Assembly (NCBI GenBank): GCA_900541685.1
Contig: UQKM01000002.1
Span: forward strand, 87,127 to 151,126
Origin: an uncultured Collinsella sp.
GTDB lineage: Bacteria > Actinomycetota > Coriobacteriia > Coriobacteriales > Coriobacteriaceae
DNA length: 64,000 nt
Reading direction: 5' to 3'
Shown: positions 1 through 8,983 of the stretch, one piece after another
Position numbering within the stretch: the stretch's first letter is position 1
Layout: each line of letters begins with the position of its first letter
The notes under the pieces: model-generated
What the model saw: the letters and a program-made list of their open reading frames with translations, nothing else
Told to the model about the DNA's origin: nothing
Database searches by the model: none
Made by a program: the position numbers and the translations under genes

Positions 1-1583
1 TGTCTGATCGTTTGACGGTCCTGACGTCTAAGAGCGTCTTTACCGGTACGGGGGACCTGCCGTTTGAAGGTTTCGTAGCGGTCCGTGACAATCGAATTGA
101 GGCGGTTGGCACCAACTGTGAGCTAGCTTCGTATTTGACCCAGGCGGACGAGGTAGTTGACCTGGGCGACCGCACCGTCATGCCTGGCCTGATCGATGTG
201 CATACCTTCTATACAGGCTGGGCGCTGCGGACGTTGGGGCCTGATCTGTCCGGCATCGCTGATGCCAAAGAGGCCGTGTCGCTCTTGCGTGCATGGAAAG
301 AAGATCATCCGGATTGCGCGGCGGTTTTTGGCCACAACCTACCCGAAACGTTGGCATCGGATGCCGAGAACGCAAATACGGCGGCTGTGTTTGACGATTG
401 TTTTGGCGATATCCCTGTCGTCTGCTTTACACCGGGTGCGGAGACCTGCGTTCTCAGTGCTGCCGCCAGTGCGCGATACGGCTTCACACCCCAGGCGTGC
501 TATGCCGAGAAGATCTGGCGCATGATGAGCGATTTCCTCGCGCTGCCCGAGGTACGTGCGGGGTATTCGGACTACATGAGCATGCTTAACGAGCGCGGCG
601 TTACCGCCATCAAGGAGATGGCGTTTGATGACTACTACGGTTTTGCCGACGAAATGGCTCGCCGTGAGGAATCTGGTGAGCTGACGGTTCGCGTCTCTAT
701 GATGTCGCAGCCGGTGGGTGCCGGTGCAAATCTGTCGTATGCTCGCGAGGCACGAGAGCGCTTTCGGGGACCGTTCGTTCGTTTTTCTGGCTTCAACCGT
801 ATGACCGATCGCGGCGTATGGGCGGGGCTTGCCGAGATGATTGACCCCTATGAGGACACGGCCGATGCGGGAGCTGCCGGCAAGACGGTTGTCGAGGAGC
901 CCGAGTGGGATCTGATTGAGAACGAGCTGCGCGCAATTGATGCTGACGGCTTCCGATATTCCTTGCATTGCCAGGGCGATGGCGCCGTTCGTCGCACCGT
1001 GGCGCTCTATGCCTCGCTGCCTCGAGACGAGCATGGACGGTTGCTTCGCCGCCATGCGATTACCGATCTCGAGAACTCTGATCCGACCGATCTTGTCGAG
1101 TTTGGCAAGTTAGGTGGAATTTGCGAGGTCTATCCGCAGATTTTGACGCTGGACCGGCGCGAGGATTGCCTGTCGATGATGCGTCGACAAATTGGCGAGA
1201 CGCGACTTTTGCACAGCTGGAATCGCCGCGGCATGGAAGATTCCGGATGCACGGTGTGCTGTGGTACGGATTTGCCACTGCTGATTCCGAGCCTGGGCGA
1301 GTCAATCTACAGCGCGTGCGGTGGATACTTCGACGATGGGCTGCCCGTGAATGAGGCCAACGCGCTGACGCTTGTCGAGCTCTTGCGTGCTTGGACTGCC
1401 GGGGGCGCGTACGATCTGATGCGCGAAGACGAACTGGGTACGCTTGAGGTCGGCAAGCTTGCCGATATCTGCGTGCTCGATCGGGATGTGTTCGACCTCG
1501 ATTATCGCGACGCACGCGATCTTTCGGTTGATATGACGATGTCGGACGGACAAATCGTGTTCGATCGAAATAAGGAGGCATAA
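1..1583 (+). CDS. amidohydrolase, YtcJ-like (first base of start codon lies outside window)
   Basis: The frame opens with 'tg tct gat cgt', which reads as ATG TCT GAT CGT if one base precedes the window. The true start is therefore probably the base before position 1, and an internal TTG sits at 12. The product is about 527 aa and resembles the amidohydrolase-3 (YtcJ) family, which hydrolyses C-N bonds in a metal-dependent TIM barrel. Visible landmarks are PGLIDVHTF near residue 60, LHCQGDGAVRR near 320 and CGTDLP near 420. The usual HxH metal pair reads HTF here, so the second histidine is missing and metal binding may be altered. It is translationally close to the next gene (1 nt gap) and is part of the Amadori-type operon. 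The substrate is unknown. Confidence 0.85.
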   Translation, partial: SDRLTVLTSKSVFTGTGDLPFEGFVAVRDNRIEAVGTNCELASYLTQADEVVDLGDRTVMPGLIDVHTFYTGWALRTLGPDLSGIADAKEAVSLLRAWKEDHPDCAAVFGHNLPETLASDAENANTAAVFDDCFGDIPVVCFTPGAETCVLSAAASARYGFTPQACYAEKIWRMMSDFLALPEVRAGYSDYMSMLNERGVTAIKEMAFDDYYGFADEMARREESGELTVRVSMMSQPVGAGANLSYAREARERFRGPFVRFSGFNRMTDRGVWAGLAEMIDPYEDTADAGAAGKTVVEEPEWDLIENELRAIDADGFRYSLHCQGDGAVRRTVALYASLPRDEHGRLLRRHAITDLENSDPTDLVEFGKLGGICEVYPQILTLDRREDCLSMMRRQIGETRLLHSWNRRGMEDSGCTVCCGTDLPLLIPSLGESIYSACGGYFDDGLPVNEANALTLVELLRAWTAGGAYDLMREDELGTLEVGKLADICVLDRDVFDLDYRDARDLSVDMTMSDGQIVFDRNKEA

Positions 1584-1584
1584 G

Positions 1585-2436
1585 ATGTCTGAATCCAAAC
1601 CGACGCTGCGCCGCGAACAGATTGCGGGCATGAATATCCACTACATCATGTGGTCGCTCGATTATTTCCTTGATGTGCAGCAGCGTTTGGGCTTTGAGTC
1701 CATTGAACTGTGGTGTGCGGAGCCGCATGTGACGCTCGACCACACGGGCTACTTTGAGGCTGAGGTCCTGGCGAAAAAGGCTGCAGGCCGTGGGCTTAGG
1801 TATCGTACTCTGTGCCCCGAGAATGTTGTCTATCCTTGGCAGTACTGCGCACGCAAACCGCTGCATGAACAGCGCAGCCTGGCGTACTTTAAGCACGGCA
1901 TTGAGCTTGCCGAGGTACTTGGGTGCGACCGTATGTCCGTCAACTCGGGCTGGGGCGACTGGGACGAGGACCGCGAGGAAGCCTGGAAGCGCAGCCGCGA
2001 GCACTTGTCCATTCTGGCGGAGTATGCCGGCGAGCACGGTCTGGTGCTTACGATGGAAAGCCTGCGTCCCGAGGAGAGCAACCTTGTAACGACGGTTTCC
2101 GATGCGAAGCGCATGATTGACGAGGTCGCGAGCCCGTACTTACAGCCCATGGTTGATACAACCGCGATGGGCGTTGCGGGCGAGACGCTCGAGGACTGGT
2201 TTGCCGCCTTTGGTGATGGGGCAATTCACGAGATGCACTTTATCGACGGTGACCCGTATGGCCATCTGGTGTGGGGCGATGGCAAGCACGATATGGACGC
2301 CTTCGTCGCCACGCTTAATGCCCATGGTTTCGATGGCATGCTGGGCCAGGAAATCACGGACGGGCGTTACTACGATGACCCGGCGGCGGCAGATGCCAAG
2401 AACATGGCCGCATTCGAGAAATATCTGATTGACTAA
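1585..2436 (+). CDS. sugar phosphate isomerase/epimerase family protein, FrlC-like
   Basis: A 283-aa xylose-isomerase-like TIM barrel. An ideal AAGGAGG lies at 1572-1578, six bases before the ATG. Segments match the pattern I know for fructoselysine 3-epimerase FrlC: LGFESIELWCAEPH near residue 35, LRPEESNLVTTVSDA near 160, and a metal-site region with VDTTAM and HFIDGDPYGH. The family isomerises or epimerises sugars using an enzyme-bound divalent metal. It is followed by FrlB-like and FrlD-like genes, so a role in converting an unusual Amadori epimer (psicosyl-type) to the main substrate is likely. The exact substrate is inference. Confidence 0.85.
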   Translation: MSESKPTLRREQIAGMNIHYIMWSLDYFLDVQQRLGFESIELWCAEPHVTLDHTGYFEAEVLAKKAAGRGLRYRTLCPENVVYPWQYCARKPLHEQRSLAYFKHGIELAEVLGCDRMSVNSGWGDWDEDREEAWKRSREHLSILAEYAGEHGLVLTMESLRPEESNLVTTVSDAKRMIDEVASPYLQPMVDTTAMGVAGETLEDWFAAFGDGAIHEMHFIDGDPYGHLVWGDGKHDMDAFVATLNAHGFDGMLGQEITDGRYYDDPAAADAKNMAAFEKYLID

Positions 2437-2498
2437 ACCAACTATCGGCCACGCAGCCAACGTCATTGATTGCGGACCAAACAAGAAAGGAACTGGAT

Positions 2499-3467
2499 AT
2501 GAACGCACACGATCTGATCAAAGAGGCAATTGCCGAGAAGGGCAAGTTCGACAGCGTCTACTGGATTGCTTGCGGTGGCTCCATGATCGATTTGATCCCG
2601 GCTCATGAGCTTCTGCAGCGCGAGGCAACCACCTTCACTTCGTATATCTATACGGCTCGCGAGTTTGATATCATGCGCCCGCGCCGCTTGGGTGAGAAAT
2701 CCCTGGTCATTGCTTGCAGCCACAGTGGCAACACCCCCGAGGTCGTCGAGGGCTGTGAGATTGCCCTTGCTGCCGGCGCTACGGTGATCGCCCAGACCGA
2801 CAACGCTGGATCCAAGATTGACTCCGGCAAGTGGACCACGTGGGTCTACCCGTGGGGCGAGGGCGTGCCGCAGGCCGAGGTCCCCGCTGGCATTTCGCTG
2901 TCGCTTGCGGCCGAGCTGCTCGATCAGCAGGAGGGCTACGCCGATCTTGCCGATATGTATGCCGGTATCGCCGAGATGGATAAGATTCTTCCCCCGGCAC
3001 GTGAGAAGGTAAATGCCGAGCTAGGCGATCGTTTTGCCAAGCTTTGCCAGGAGCACGAGTTCTTCTACATTCTGGGCAGCGGTCCCAACTTTAGCCAGAC
3101 CTACGGTTTCGCTATCTGCTCTCTTATGGAGATGCAGTGGCAGCACTGCAGCTACATCCACTCTGCCGAGTACTTCCACGGCCCCTTCGAGGCTACTCAG
3201 GATGGCGTTTTTTACTTCCTGCAGATGGGCTCCAGCGAGTGCCGTGCCATGGACGAGCGCGCCCTTGCGTTCCTTAAGACGCATACCGATACGCTGATGG
3301 TGCTCGATGCCAAGGAGTACGGTATGGAAGCCGTGCCGGCGAGCGTCCGTGCCTATCTGGACCCGGTGCTGTTCTACGCCATGAACTGCGAGCTGCGTGC
3401 TGCACGCGGCAAGGTGTTTGATCACGATCCCGATTTCCGTCGCTATATGGGTGTTGTCGAGTACTAG
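2499..3467 (+). CDS. SIS-domain deglycase, FrlB-like
   Basis: 322 aa with two sugar-isomerase (SIS) domains. I chose ATG 2499 because AAAGGA precedes it; an in-frame TTG at 2466 lacks a good site. The C-terminal half tracks E. coli FrlB (fructoselysine-6-phosphate deglycase): a SAEYFHGPFE block, SSECRAMDERA, and a terminal HDPDFRRYMGVVEY that mirrors the FrlB end. FrlB-type enzymes split a phosphorylated Amadori product into glucose 6-phosphate and the free amine. The N-terminal SIS motif CSHSGNTPEV (phosphosugar binding) is intact. The amine released here (lysine or another amino acid) cannot be read from sequence. Confidence 0.85.
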   Translation: MNAHDLIKEAIAEKGKFDSVYWIACGGSMIDLIPAHELLQREATTFTSYIYTAREFDIMRPRRLGEKSLVIACSHSGNTPEVVEGCEIALAAGATVIAQTDNAGSKIDSGKWTTWVYPWGEGVPQAEVPAGISLSLAAELLDQQEGYADLADMYAGIAEMDKILPPAREKVNAELGDRFAKLCQEHEFFYILGSGPNFSQTYGFAICSLMEMQWQHCSYIHSAEYFHGPFEATQDGVFYFLQMGSSECRAMDERALAFLKTHTDTLMVLDAKEYGMEAVPASVRAYLDPVLFYAMNCELRAARGKVFDHDPDFRRYMGVVEY

Positions 3468-3481
3468 AAGGGGCAAAGGCC

Positions 3482-4345
3482 ATGGCATTTAACGTTAACG
3501 CGCTCGGATTTGGCGACAACGTCGTCGATCGCTACGAGCATATCCACACCATGTATCCCGGCGGCAATGCGGTGAACTTCGCCGTTTATGCCAAGAAATG
3601 CGGTGCCGCACGCTCTGCATACATGGGCATTTTTGGCAATGACGCCGCTGCCGAGCATGTCATTACAAGCCTCGAGGATGAGGGTATCGAGCTTGACAAG
3701 TGCGAGCAGATGATTGGCGAGAACGGAGCGGCTCGCGTGACCGTCGTTGACGGTGACCGTGTCTTCCTCGGCTCCAACGAGGGCGGTATCCGTGGCGATG
3801 CGCGCTATGTTCTCGATCGCTTTGACCTTTCGTACATGAAGCAGTTCGATGTGGTTCATTCGGGCAACTATTGCTTCACCGAGCGCGAGCTGCCCAAGTT
3901 GAAGGCTGCGGGCGTCACGGTCTCTTTTGACTTTTCGGACGACTCCACCGACGAGTACTACGAGCAGATTGCGCCCTATGTCGATTTTGCTTTCTTTAGT
4001 GCGGCGGATGCCGCGAGTGAGGACGAGATTCGCGAGCGTCTGGCATGGGTGAAGGATCTGGGTCCGCGTTTTGTGTCGGCTACGGCGGGCGCCGAGGGCT
4101 GCATCGCTTACGACGGCGAGCGTTATTACCGCCAGCTGGCTAAACCGGTAACGGACATGAAGGACACCATGGGGGCGGGCGACTCGTTCCTCACCTCGTT
4201 TTTGATGTGCTATCTCGATTTCGCCAAGCGTGGTGAGGGTGGCGCCGAGGCCATCGAGCGCGCGCTCGACTTTGCTGCCGGGTTTGCCTCGACCGTGTGC
4301 GGCATGGAAGGTTCTTGGGGCCACGGAGCACCAATCGTCGAATAG
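3482..4345 (+). CDS. PfkB-family sugar kinase, FrlD-like
   Basis: 287 aa. It carries the PfkB GGNAVN substrate motif (PGGNAVNFAVYAKKCG) near residue 24 and the C-terminal DTMGAGDSF anion-hole/catalytic-base motif near residue 230. The FDFSDDSTDEYYE stretch resembles fructoselysine 6-kinase FrlD. FrlD phosphorylates fructoselysine at C6 to make the FrlB substrate. It starts 14 nt after the frlB-like gene behind AGAAGGGGC. Together the three genes form a frlC-B-D core. Specificity for fructoselysine rather than another fructosamine is not established. Confidence 0.87.
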   Translation: MAFNVNALGFGDNVVDRYEHIHTMYPGGNAVNFAVYAKKCGAARSAYMGIFGNDAAAEHVITSLEDEGIELDKCEQMIGENGAARVTVVDGDRVFLGSNEGGIRGDARYVLDRFDLSYMKQFDVVHSGNYCFTERELPKLKAAGVTVSFDFSDDSTDEYYEQIAPYVDFAFFSAADAASEDEIRERLAWVKDLGPRFVSATAGAEGCIAYDGERYYRQLAKPVTDMKDTMGAGDSFLTSFLMCYLDFAKRGEGGAEAIERALDFAAGFASTVCGMEGSWGHGAPIVE

Positions 4346-4415
4346 CTTAAGAAAGCGTACGGCGGTCTGGCTATGAGGCCTTGGACAGCCGATGCAAAAC
4401 AATATGCGAAACGCG

Positions 4416-4450
4416 AAAAGGGGGGCTCGCCATGTGGTGGGTCCCCTTTT
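4416..4450 (+). terminator. intra-operon hairpin between the two PfkB kinase genes
   Basis: AAAAGGGG at 4416-4423 pairs with CCCCTTTT at 4443-4450 across a 19-nt loop, and the run of four T is part of the stem. It sits in the only sizeable gap (122 nt) of the operon, 17 nt before the next start codon. It could be a weak terminator, a processing or stability element, or a translation-modulating hairpin that separates the frlCBD core from the downstream genes. Confidence 0.45.
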
Positions 4451-4467
4451 GAACATTGGAGAAGACC

Positions 4468-5268
4468 ATGGGTATTAAAGCGTGTGCGGCTGGTTTTTGC
4501 TGTGCGGACGTCTATCAAAACATCGGCGTGTTCTATCCGACTGGTAATGGCATTGACTGGGGTATCCATCTTGCACGAATGGGCGTTTCGGTATCCGCCG
4601 TGTCGGTTGTCGGCAAGGACGAGTACGGAGACAAGATGAGAGAGGCGCTGGCCGCCGAGGGGTTTGATATCTCTCATCTGCGGGTGGAGGATGGCGACAC
4701 CTCGGTGATGCTCATGGCGTTGAAAGACGGCGTCGATCGCGTGCATCTCGAGGCAATCGATGGCGTAATGGAGACATATCGTCCGAATGAAGATGACCGG
4801 GCGTTTATCCTAGAGCATGACATCATTCATACCGACCTGTTTGGCAATTGTTTGGACCTCCTGCCCGAGTGGCATGATGCGGGCAAGACGGTGGTTATGG
4901 ACTTCTCGGTGTTCAGCCAGGATCCCGAATATGCCTGCGAGAATCATTTTCCCTACGTTGACTACGCATTTATGTCGTTTGAAGATGACACTCCGGAGCT
5001 GCGGGACTGGGTACGTCACGCGCAGGAATTGGGGCCGCGCGTTGCGGTTGCCACGCTTGGCGAGAAGGGAAGCATTGCCTATGACGGTGAGCGCTTCTAT
5101 GAGTGCGGGATCGTGCCGGCGGAGAAGGTCGTTAATACCGTGGGTGCCGGCGACTCGTATATCGCCGGGTTTACCAAGGGCGTGATCGATGGCCTTGATA
5201 TTCCGGCGTGTATGAAGGCGGGCGCTGAGCTGTCGTCCCGAGTGATCGGTTCGTTTGAGCCGTACTAG
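4468..5268 (+). CDS. second PfkB-family carbohydrate kinase
   Basis: 266 aa; start ATG 4468 behind TTGGAGAAG. It is a paralogue of the upstream kinase, also FrlD-like in layout, with the catalytic motif NTVGAGDSY near residue 222 and DFSVFSQDPEY in the position of the FrlD FDFS block. The substrate loop differs: PTGNGIDWGIHLARMG replaces the GGNAVN motif, so the acceptor sugar is probably different from that of the first kinase. Two PfkB kinases in one operon suggests two related substrates, or two successive phosphorylations. Ends 27 nt before the next gene. Confidence 0.85.
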   Translation: MGIKACAAGFCCADVYQNIGVFYPTGNGIDWGIHLARMGVSVSAVSVVGKDEYGDKMREALAAEGFDISHLRVEDGDTSVMLMALKDGVDRVHLEAIDGVMETYRPNEDDRAFILEHDIIHTDLFGNCLDLLPEWHDAGKTVVMDFSVFSQDPEYACENHFPYVDYAFMSFEDDTPELRDWVRHAQELGPRVAVATLGEKGSIAYDGERFYECGIVPAEKVVNTVGAGDSYIAGFTKGVIDGLDIPACMKAGAELSSRVIGSFEPY

Positions 5269-5295
5269 GGTCAAATGCCTGGAAAGGAGTACGAA

Positions 5296-6156
5296 ATGGT
5301 TATCGACATGTTGGTCCATCCTATGCTCTACGGCGAGATCTGTACGCCGGGTGATGAGCCTGATGGATTCGGTTTTTGGTCACGAGAATTTGGTATGGGG
5401 CATATGGGCCCCATGGATTGGGATGAGCTTCAAGTCGAGATGGACGTCTGCGATGTGCAGAAGAGCGTGCTCATGCCGCTCGATGTAACCACGGCATGCG
5501 GAGGGCACTTTGGCACCAATGACCAGATTGCCATGCTGGTTGCCGCACATCCCGATCGTCTGTGGGGATTTGCGAGCGTAGACCCGCAGGTGAGCGGTGC
5601 CGCAGACGAATTGGAGCGCGCCTTTACCGAGTTGGGGGCAAAGGGGCTTTGCCTGCATCCTGCAAAGCAGGGTTTTGCCCCCGATGATGCTGTGGCCGAG
5701 CCGCTTTACGAACTGTGCGAGCGCTATAACAAGCCGGTGGTTTTCCATGCCGGTATGTCTTGGGAGCCGGGCGCAGAGCTCTCGCGCAGTAACCCGCTTG
5801 CATTTGAGCACACAATCGCAACGCATCCAAATGTGCGTTTTAGTTTGACCCATTTTGGCTGGCCCTGGGTGCGCGAGACCGTGGCGATGCTGCTCAAGTA
5901 TCCCAACTGCTACGCGGACACCTCTATCACTTACATCGATTCGCCCGAGGAGATGATGCAGCGTCTTTTCACGGTCGATATGGGGCCGCTGTGGTATGAG
6001 CGCGCGCTATCGCACCAAGTGATGTTCGCCAGCAATACGCCGCGCTTCCGTGCATTCAAACTCAAGCGGGCGCTCGATACCGTGCCCATGCGCGATGATG
6101 CGCGAGAAAGGCTCTACTGGGGTAATGCCCTGCGTTTTCTTGAAGGGGATGAGTGA
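5296..6156 (+). CDS. amidohydrolase family 2 protein
   Basis: 286 aa, ATG 5296 behind AAAGGAG. It belongs to the amidohydrolase-2 (PF04909, ACMSD-like) TIM-barrel hydrolase/decarboxylase family. Visible features are the N-terminal MVIDMLVHP strand, FHAGMSW near 155, LTHFGWPW near 188 (metal or active-site His), and the typical C-terminal VMFASNTPRF followed by a short helix and GNALRFL. A metal-dependent hydrolysis or lactonase step is likely. Its last codon overlaps a possible GTG of the next gene, so it is translationally coupled within the operon. Substrate unknown. Confidence 0.8.
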   Translation: MVIDMLVHPMLYGEICTPGDEPDGFGFWSREFGMGHMGPMDWDELQVEMDVCDVQKSVLMPLDVTTACGGHFGTNDQIAMLVAAHPDRLWGFASVDPQVSGAADELERAFTELGAKGLCLHPAKQGFAPDDAVAEPLYELCERYNKPVVFHAGMSWEPGAELSRSNPLAFEHTIATHPNVRFSLTHFGWPWVRETVAMLLKYPNCYADTSITYIDSPEEMMQRLFTVDMGPLWYERALSHQVMFASNTPRFRAFKLKRALDTVPMRDDARERLYWGNALRFLEGDE

Positions 6157-6158
6157 AC

Positions 6159-6587
6159 ATGGTGACGCTCGAGACATTGAGCTATCTATCGACTGCTCCG
6201 GACCAGTTCATCGATATTACCGAGGACGTGCACGCTGCCATCGAACGCAGCTCGGTGACCAATGGCTTGGCGGCGATTATTTTGTCGCATACGACCTGCG
6301 GAATCGTGGTAAACGAGGGGCTTCCCTGCGTGGAGACGGATCTTATGGAGACGCTTGATCGCATCGCCCCACTCGATGCCCCCTATGCGCATGCACACTT
6401 CCTGCCGAGCTATGGAGCCACCGGTAACAACTCCTGTGGGCATATCAAGAGCATGATTTGTGGAAACAGTTGCTTCTTTCCCGTCCAAGATGGCCACATC
6501 GTGTGCGGAAGTGCCCAGAACATCTATCTTGCGGAGTTTGACGGTCCGCAGAAGCGAAAAGTGTACGTCGAGGTGCTGGGGGAGTAA
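6159..6587 (+). CDS. YjbQ/UPF0047 family protein
   Basis: 142 aa. GTG 6153 and ATG 6159 are both in frame; ATG 6159 is better spaced from GAAGGGG at 6142. The family signature is present: LSHTTCGIVVNEG near 50, AHFLPSYGATGNNSCGHIKSM near 88, with conserved His and Asn residues lining a metal site, and a C-terminal beta-strand EFDGPQKRKVYVEV. Members have been reported to have weak thiamine-phosphate synthase activity, but the physiological role is open. Finding it inside a sugar-amine operon is unusual and suggests a dedicated role in that pathway. Confidence 0.88.
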   Translation: MVTLETLSYLSTAPDQFIDITEDVHAAIERSSVTNGLAAIILSHTTCGIVVNEGLPCVETDLMETLDRIAPLDAPYAHAHFLPSYGATGNNSCGHIKSMICGNSCFFPVQDGHIVCGSAQNIYLAEFDGPQKRKVYVEVLGE

Positions 6588-6620
6588 CGTCCCTGCAATA
6601 ACCCTATGAAGGAGCACGTT

Positions 6621-7430
6621 ATGTCGTTTCTAACTTCGATGTTCAAGAACGAAAAGCCGGTTATCGGAATGCTGCACCTGCGTCCTCTGCCGGGCGATCC
6701 GCTGTATTACCCGGGCGGAAGCGTATCGCAGGTCGTGGAAGCCGCCAAGCGCGATCTCGAGGCGTTGCAGCAGGGCGGTGTCGATGGCATTTTGATTACC
6801 AATGAGCTCTCGATGCCCTATGAGCAGCATGTTTCTCCCTCAACCCTTGCATCGATGGGCTATGTAATCGGGGCTCTGTCCCATGATCTGTCGACTCCTT
6901 GGGGAGCTGAGGCAATTTACGATGGTGATGCCACAATCGAGCTGTGCGCTGCCGTCGACGCGCAGTTCACGCGCTGCAATTTTTGCGGTGCCTGGGCCGG
7001 TGATCTCGGGCTGATTAACCGAGATTTCGCTCACACCATGCGTCGCAAGGCGGCGCTGCGCTTGGACGACCTCAAGCTTTTTCACTTCATCACGAGCGAG
7101 GGCGAGGTTTATCTCAACGACCGCACGACCGCGGACATTGCCGATTCACTTCTCTTTAATTGCCTACCGGATGCGATAGTCATCGGCGGTTCGGCTGCCG
7201 GTCGTGGCGCTTCGGGCGAGCTTGCCGACGAGGTCCGCGAGCGTGTTGGCGAAGTGCCCGTGGTATGTGGCACCGGTTGTCGCGAAAATACCGTGGCTGA
7301 CGTATTTGCTCACTACGATGGCGCGTTTGTCGGCACGTGCTTAAAGCGCGACGGAAAGCTGGATGCCCCGGTTGATGTTGAGCGGGTGGTTCGTTTTATG
7401 GCTGCCGCTCGTACGGCGCGAGGGGAGTAG
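6621..7430 (+). CDS. BtpA/SgcQ family TIM-barrel protein
   Basis: 269 aa. ATG 6621 is preferred because the upstream ATG 6606 lies inside its GAAGGAG ribosome site. The sequence has the BtpA family start KPVIGMLHLRPLPGDP, a middle GGVDGILITNELS strand, and the C-terminal phosphate-binding strands VIGGSAAGRG and VVCGTGCRENT. BtpA proteins were first linked to photosystem I stability, and SgcQ lies in sugar PTS clusters of enterics; both are flavin/nucleotide-type TIM barrels without a settled reaction. Here the neighbours are sugar kinases, so an aldolase- or transferase-like step on a sugar phosphate is plausible. Confidence 0.85.
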   Translation: MSFLTSMFKNEKPVIGMLHLRPLPGDPLYYPGGSVSQVVEAAKRDLEALQQGGVDGILITNELSMPYEQHVSPSTLASMGYVIGALSHDLSTPWGAEAIYDGDATIELCAAVDAQFTRCNFCGAWAGDLGLINRDFAHTMRRKAALRLDDLKLFHFITSEGEVYLNDRTTADIADSLLFNCLPDAIVIGGSAAGRGASGELADEVRERVGEVPVVCGTGCRENTVADVFAHYDGAFVGTCLKRDGKLDAPVDVERVVRFMAAARTARGE

Positions 7431-7436
7431 GCACCT

Positions 7437-8954
7437 ATGGCGCTCTATCTGGGTATTGATATTGGGACAAGCGCCTCTAAAGGCGTTTTAATCGATGATC
7501 GATGCAACATCGTTTGCCAAGCCTCTTGTGGACATGAGACGGACAACCCGTGTGATGGATGGTACCAGCATGATGCTGAGGCAGTTTGGTGGGGCGATTT
7601 TTGCCGCTTGTCGCGCGAGCTGGTGATGCGATCGGGGGTTAACGCGGCGCAGATCGGATGCGTGGGCCTTTCCGCATTGGGTTGCGACTGTGTGCCGGTC
7701 GATACCGAGTGCAACGCGCTGGCGCCCGCGATTTTGTATGGAGTCGATGCACGTTCGAAGCCGCAGATTGACGAGCTCCTTTCCGAATATGGGTCAGGTC
7801 GCGCACGCGAACTTTTCGGGCACGATCCCTGCTCATCAGATATTGCTCCCAAGATCTTATGGTTTAAGGAGAATATGCCCGAGGTGCACGAACGTGCCGC
7901 GAAGTTCCTGACGGCATCATCGTTTCTATGCGCAAAGTTGACGGGGCGTTTTACGGTGGACCGTTACTTGGCGGAGGATTTTCTTCCCCTATACGACCGC
8001 TACACTTGGAGGGTTGATGCTCGGGAATGTGCTCGTTTCTGCCGGCCTGACCAGATGACGGAGGTAATGTCGGCTACCGATATTGCCGGGGTGATTACGC
8101 AGCGCGCGGCTGAGGCGACAGGGCTCGCGGCAGGGACACCTGTCTTAGTGGGAACGGGCGACTCTGGTGCCGAGGCCATTTCGACGGGTGTATTTCGTCC
8201 CGGCGATATGATGGTTCAGTTGGGGAGCACGGCGTATTTCATCTACCTAGCTGATCATATGGTCGATGATGCCCGCCTGTGGCCAGGGACGTTTATCATT
8301 CCCGGAACTTACGGGATCTGCGCGGGGACCAATACGGCGGGTGCACTCACATCGTGGCTGCGCCAAGAGCTGTATCGCGACGCCGTGGAGGCCGAGGGCC
8401 ACGGTGGCCCCGATGCATATTCGGTCATGGCGCATGATGCCGCCGATGTGGCGCCGGGTGCCGATGGGCTCCTGTGCCTGCCGTACTTTGCGGGGGAGCG
8501 TACTCCGCTCAACGATCCCGAGGCACGTGGCGTCTTCTTTGGCCTGACCGGAAGGCATACGCGAGCCCATATGGTTCGCGCCGCCTTGGAAGGCGTCGCG
8601 TATACCGTTGCATCCCATGTCGACATTATCGAGCGAGAGCATGGACTGCCAATTGGGCGCATTATGCTTGTCGGAGGTGGAACCAAGAATCCAGTTTGGA
8701 TGCAGGCTATCGCCGACGTATGCGGGCGCGAGGTCTCGGTTGCCAAGGTTACGGTGGGCGCATGCTTCGGTGATGCCATCATGGCAGCTCTCGCAGGTGG
8801 CGCCTATGCATCATGGGATGAACTCGCCCAAGTCCTTGGCGTTGCACAAACAATCGTGCCCGATATGGCTGCCCACGAGCTATATGCGTCGCGTCGTCAT
8901 ATCTTTGACGAATTGTATGCACGCAACCGTGATCTCATGCACGAATTGGTGTAA
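7437..8954 (+). CDS. FGGY-family carbohydrate kinase, xylulokinase-like
   Basis: 505 aa, six bases after the BtpA gene, behind GGGGAG. It has the ribonuclease-H/actin fold pattern: N-terminal phosphate-1 strand YLGIDIGTSASKGVLID, the mid-protein GTGDSGAEA at the hinge, and the C-terminal adenosine motif LVGGGTKNPVWMQAIAD. The family phosphorylates ketoses and polyols such as xylulose, ribulose or glycerol. It is the third sugar kinase of this operon. Last gene before a hairpin at 8984, so it probably ends the transcript. Confidence 0.9.
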   Translation: MALYLGIDIGTSASKGVLIDDRCNIVCQASCGHETDNPCDGWYQHDAEAVWWGDFCRLSRELVMRSGVNAAQIGCVGLSALGCDCVPVDTECNALAPAILYGVDARSKPQIDELLSEYGSGRARELFGHDPCSSDIAPKILWFKENMPEVHERAAKFLTASSFLCAKLTGRFTVDRYLAEDFLPLYDRYTWRVDARECARFCRPDQMTEVMSATDIAGVITQRAAEATGLAAGTPVLVGTGDSGAEAISTGVFRPGDMMVQLGSTAYFIYLADHMVDDARLWPGTFIIPGTYGICAGTNTAGALTSWLRQELYRDAVEAEGHGGPDAYSVMAHDAADVAPGADGLLCLPYFAGERTPLNDPEARGVFFGLTGRHTRAHMVRAALEGVAYTVASHVDIIEREHGLPIGRIMLVGGGTKNPVWMQAIADVCGREVSVAKVTVGACFGDAIMAALAGGAYASWDELAQVLGVAQTIVPDMAAHELYASRRHIFDELYARNRDLMHELV

Positions 8955-8983
8955 TGCTGCCGAATTGTACTGCCTTCCAAAAT

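Noticed and set aside
339..1055. Long - strand frame opposite the amidohydrolase gene
   Set aside because: Shadow of the + strand gene: no ribosome site, no domain, and an operon runs the other way.
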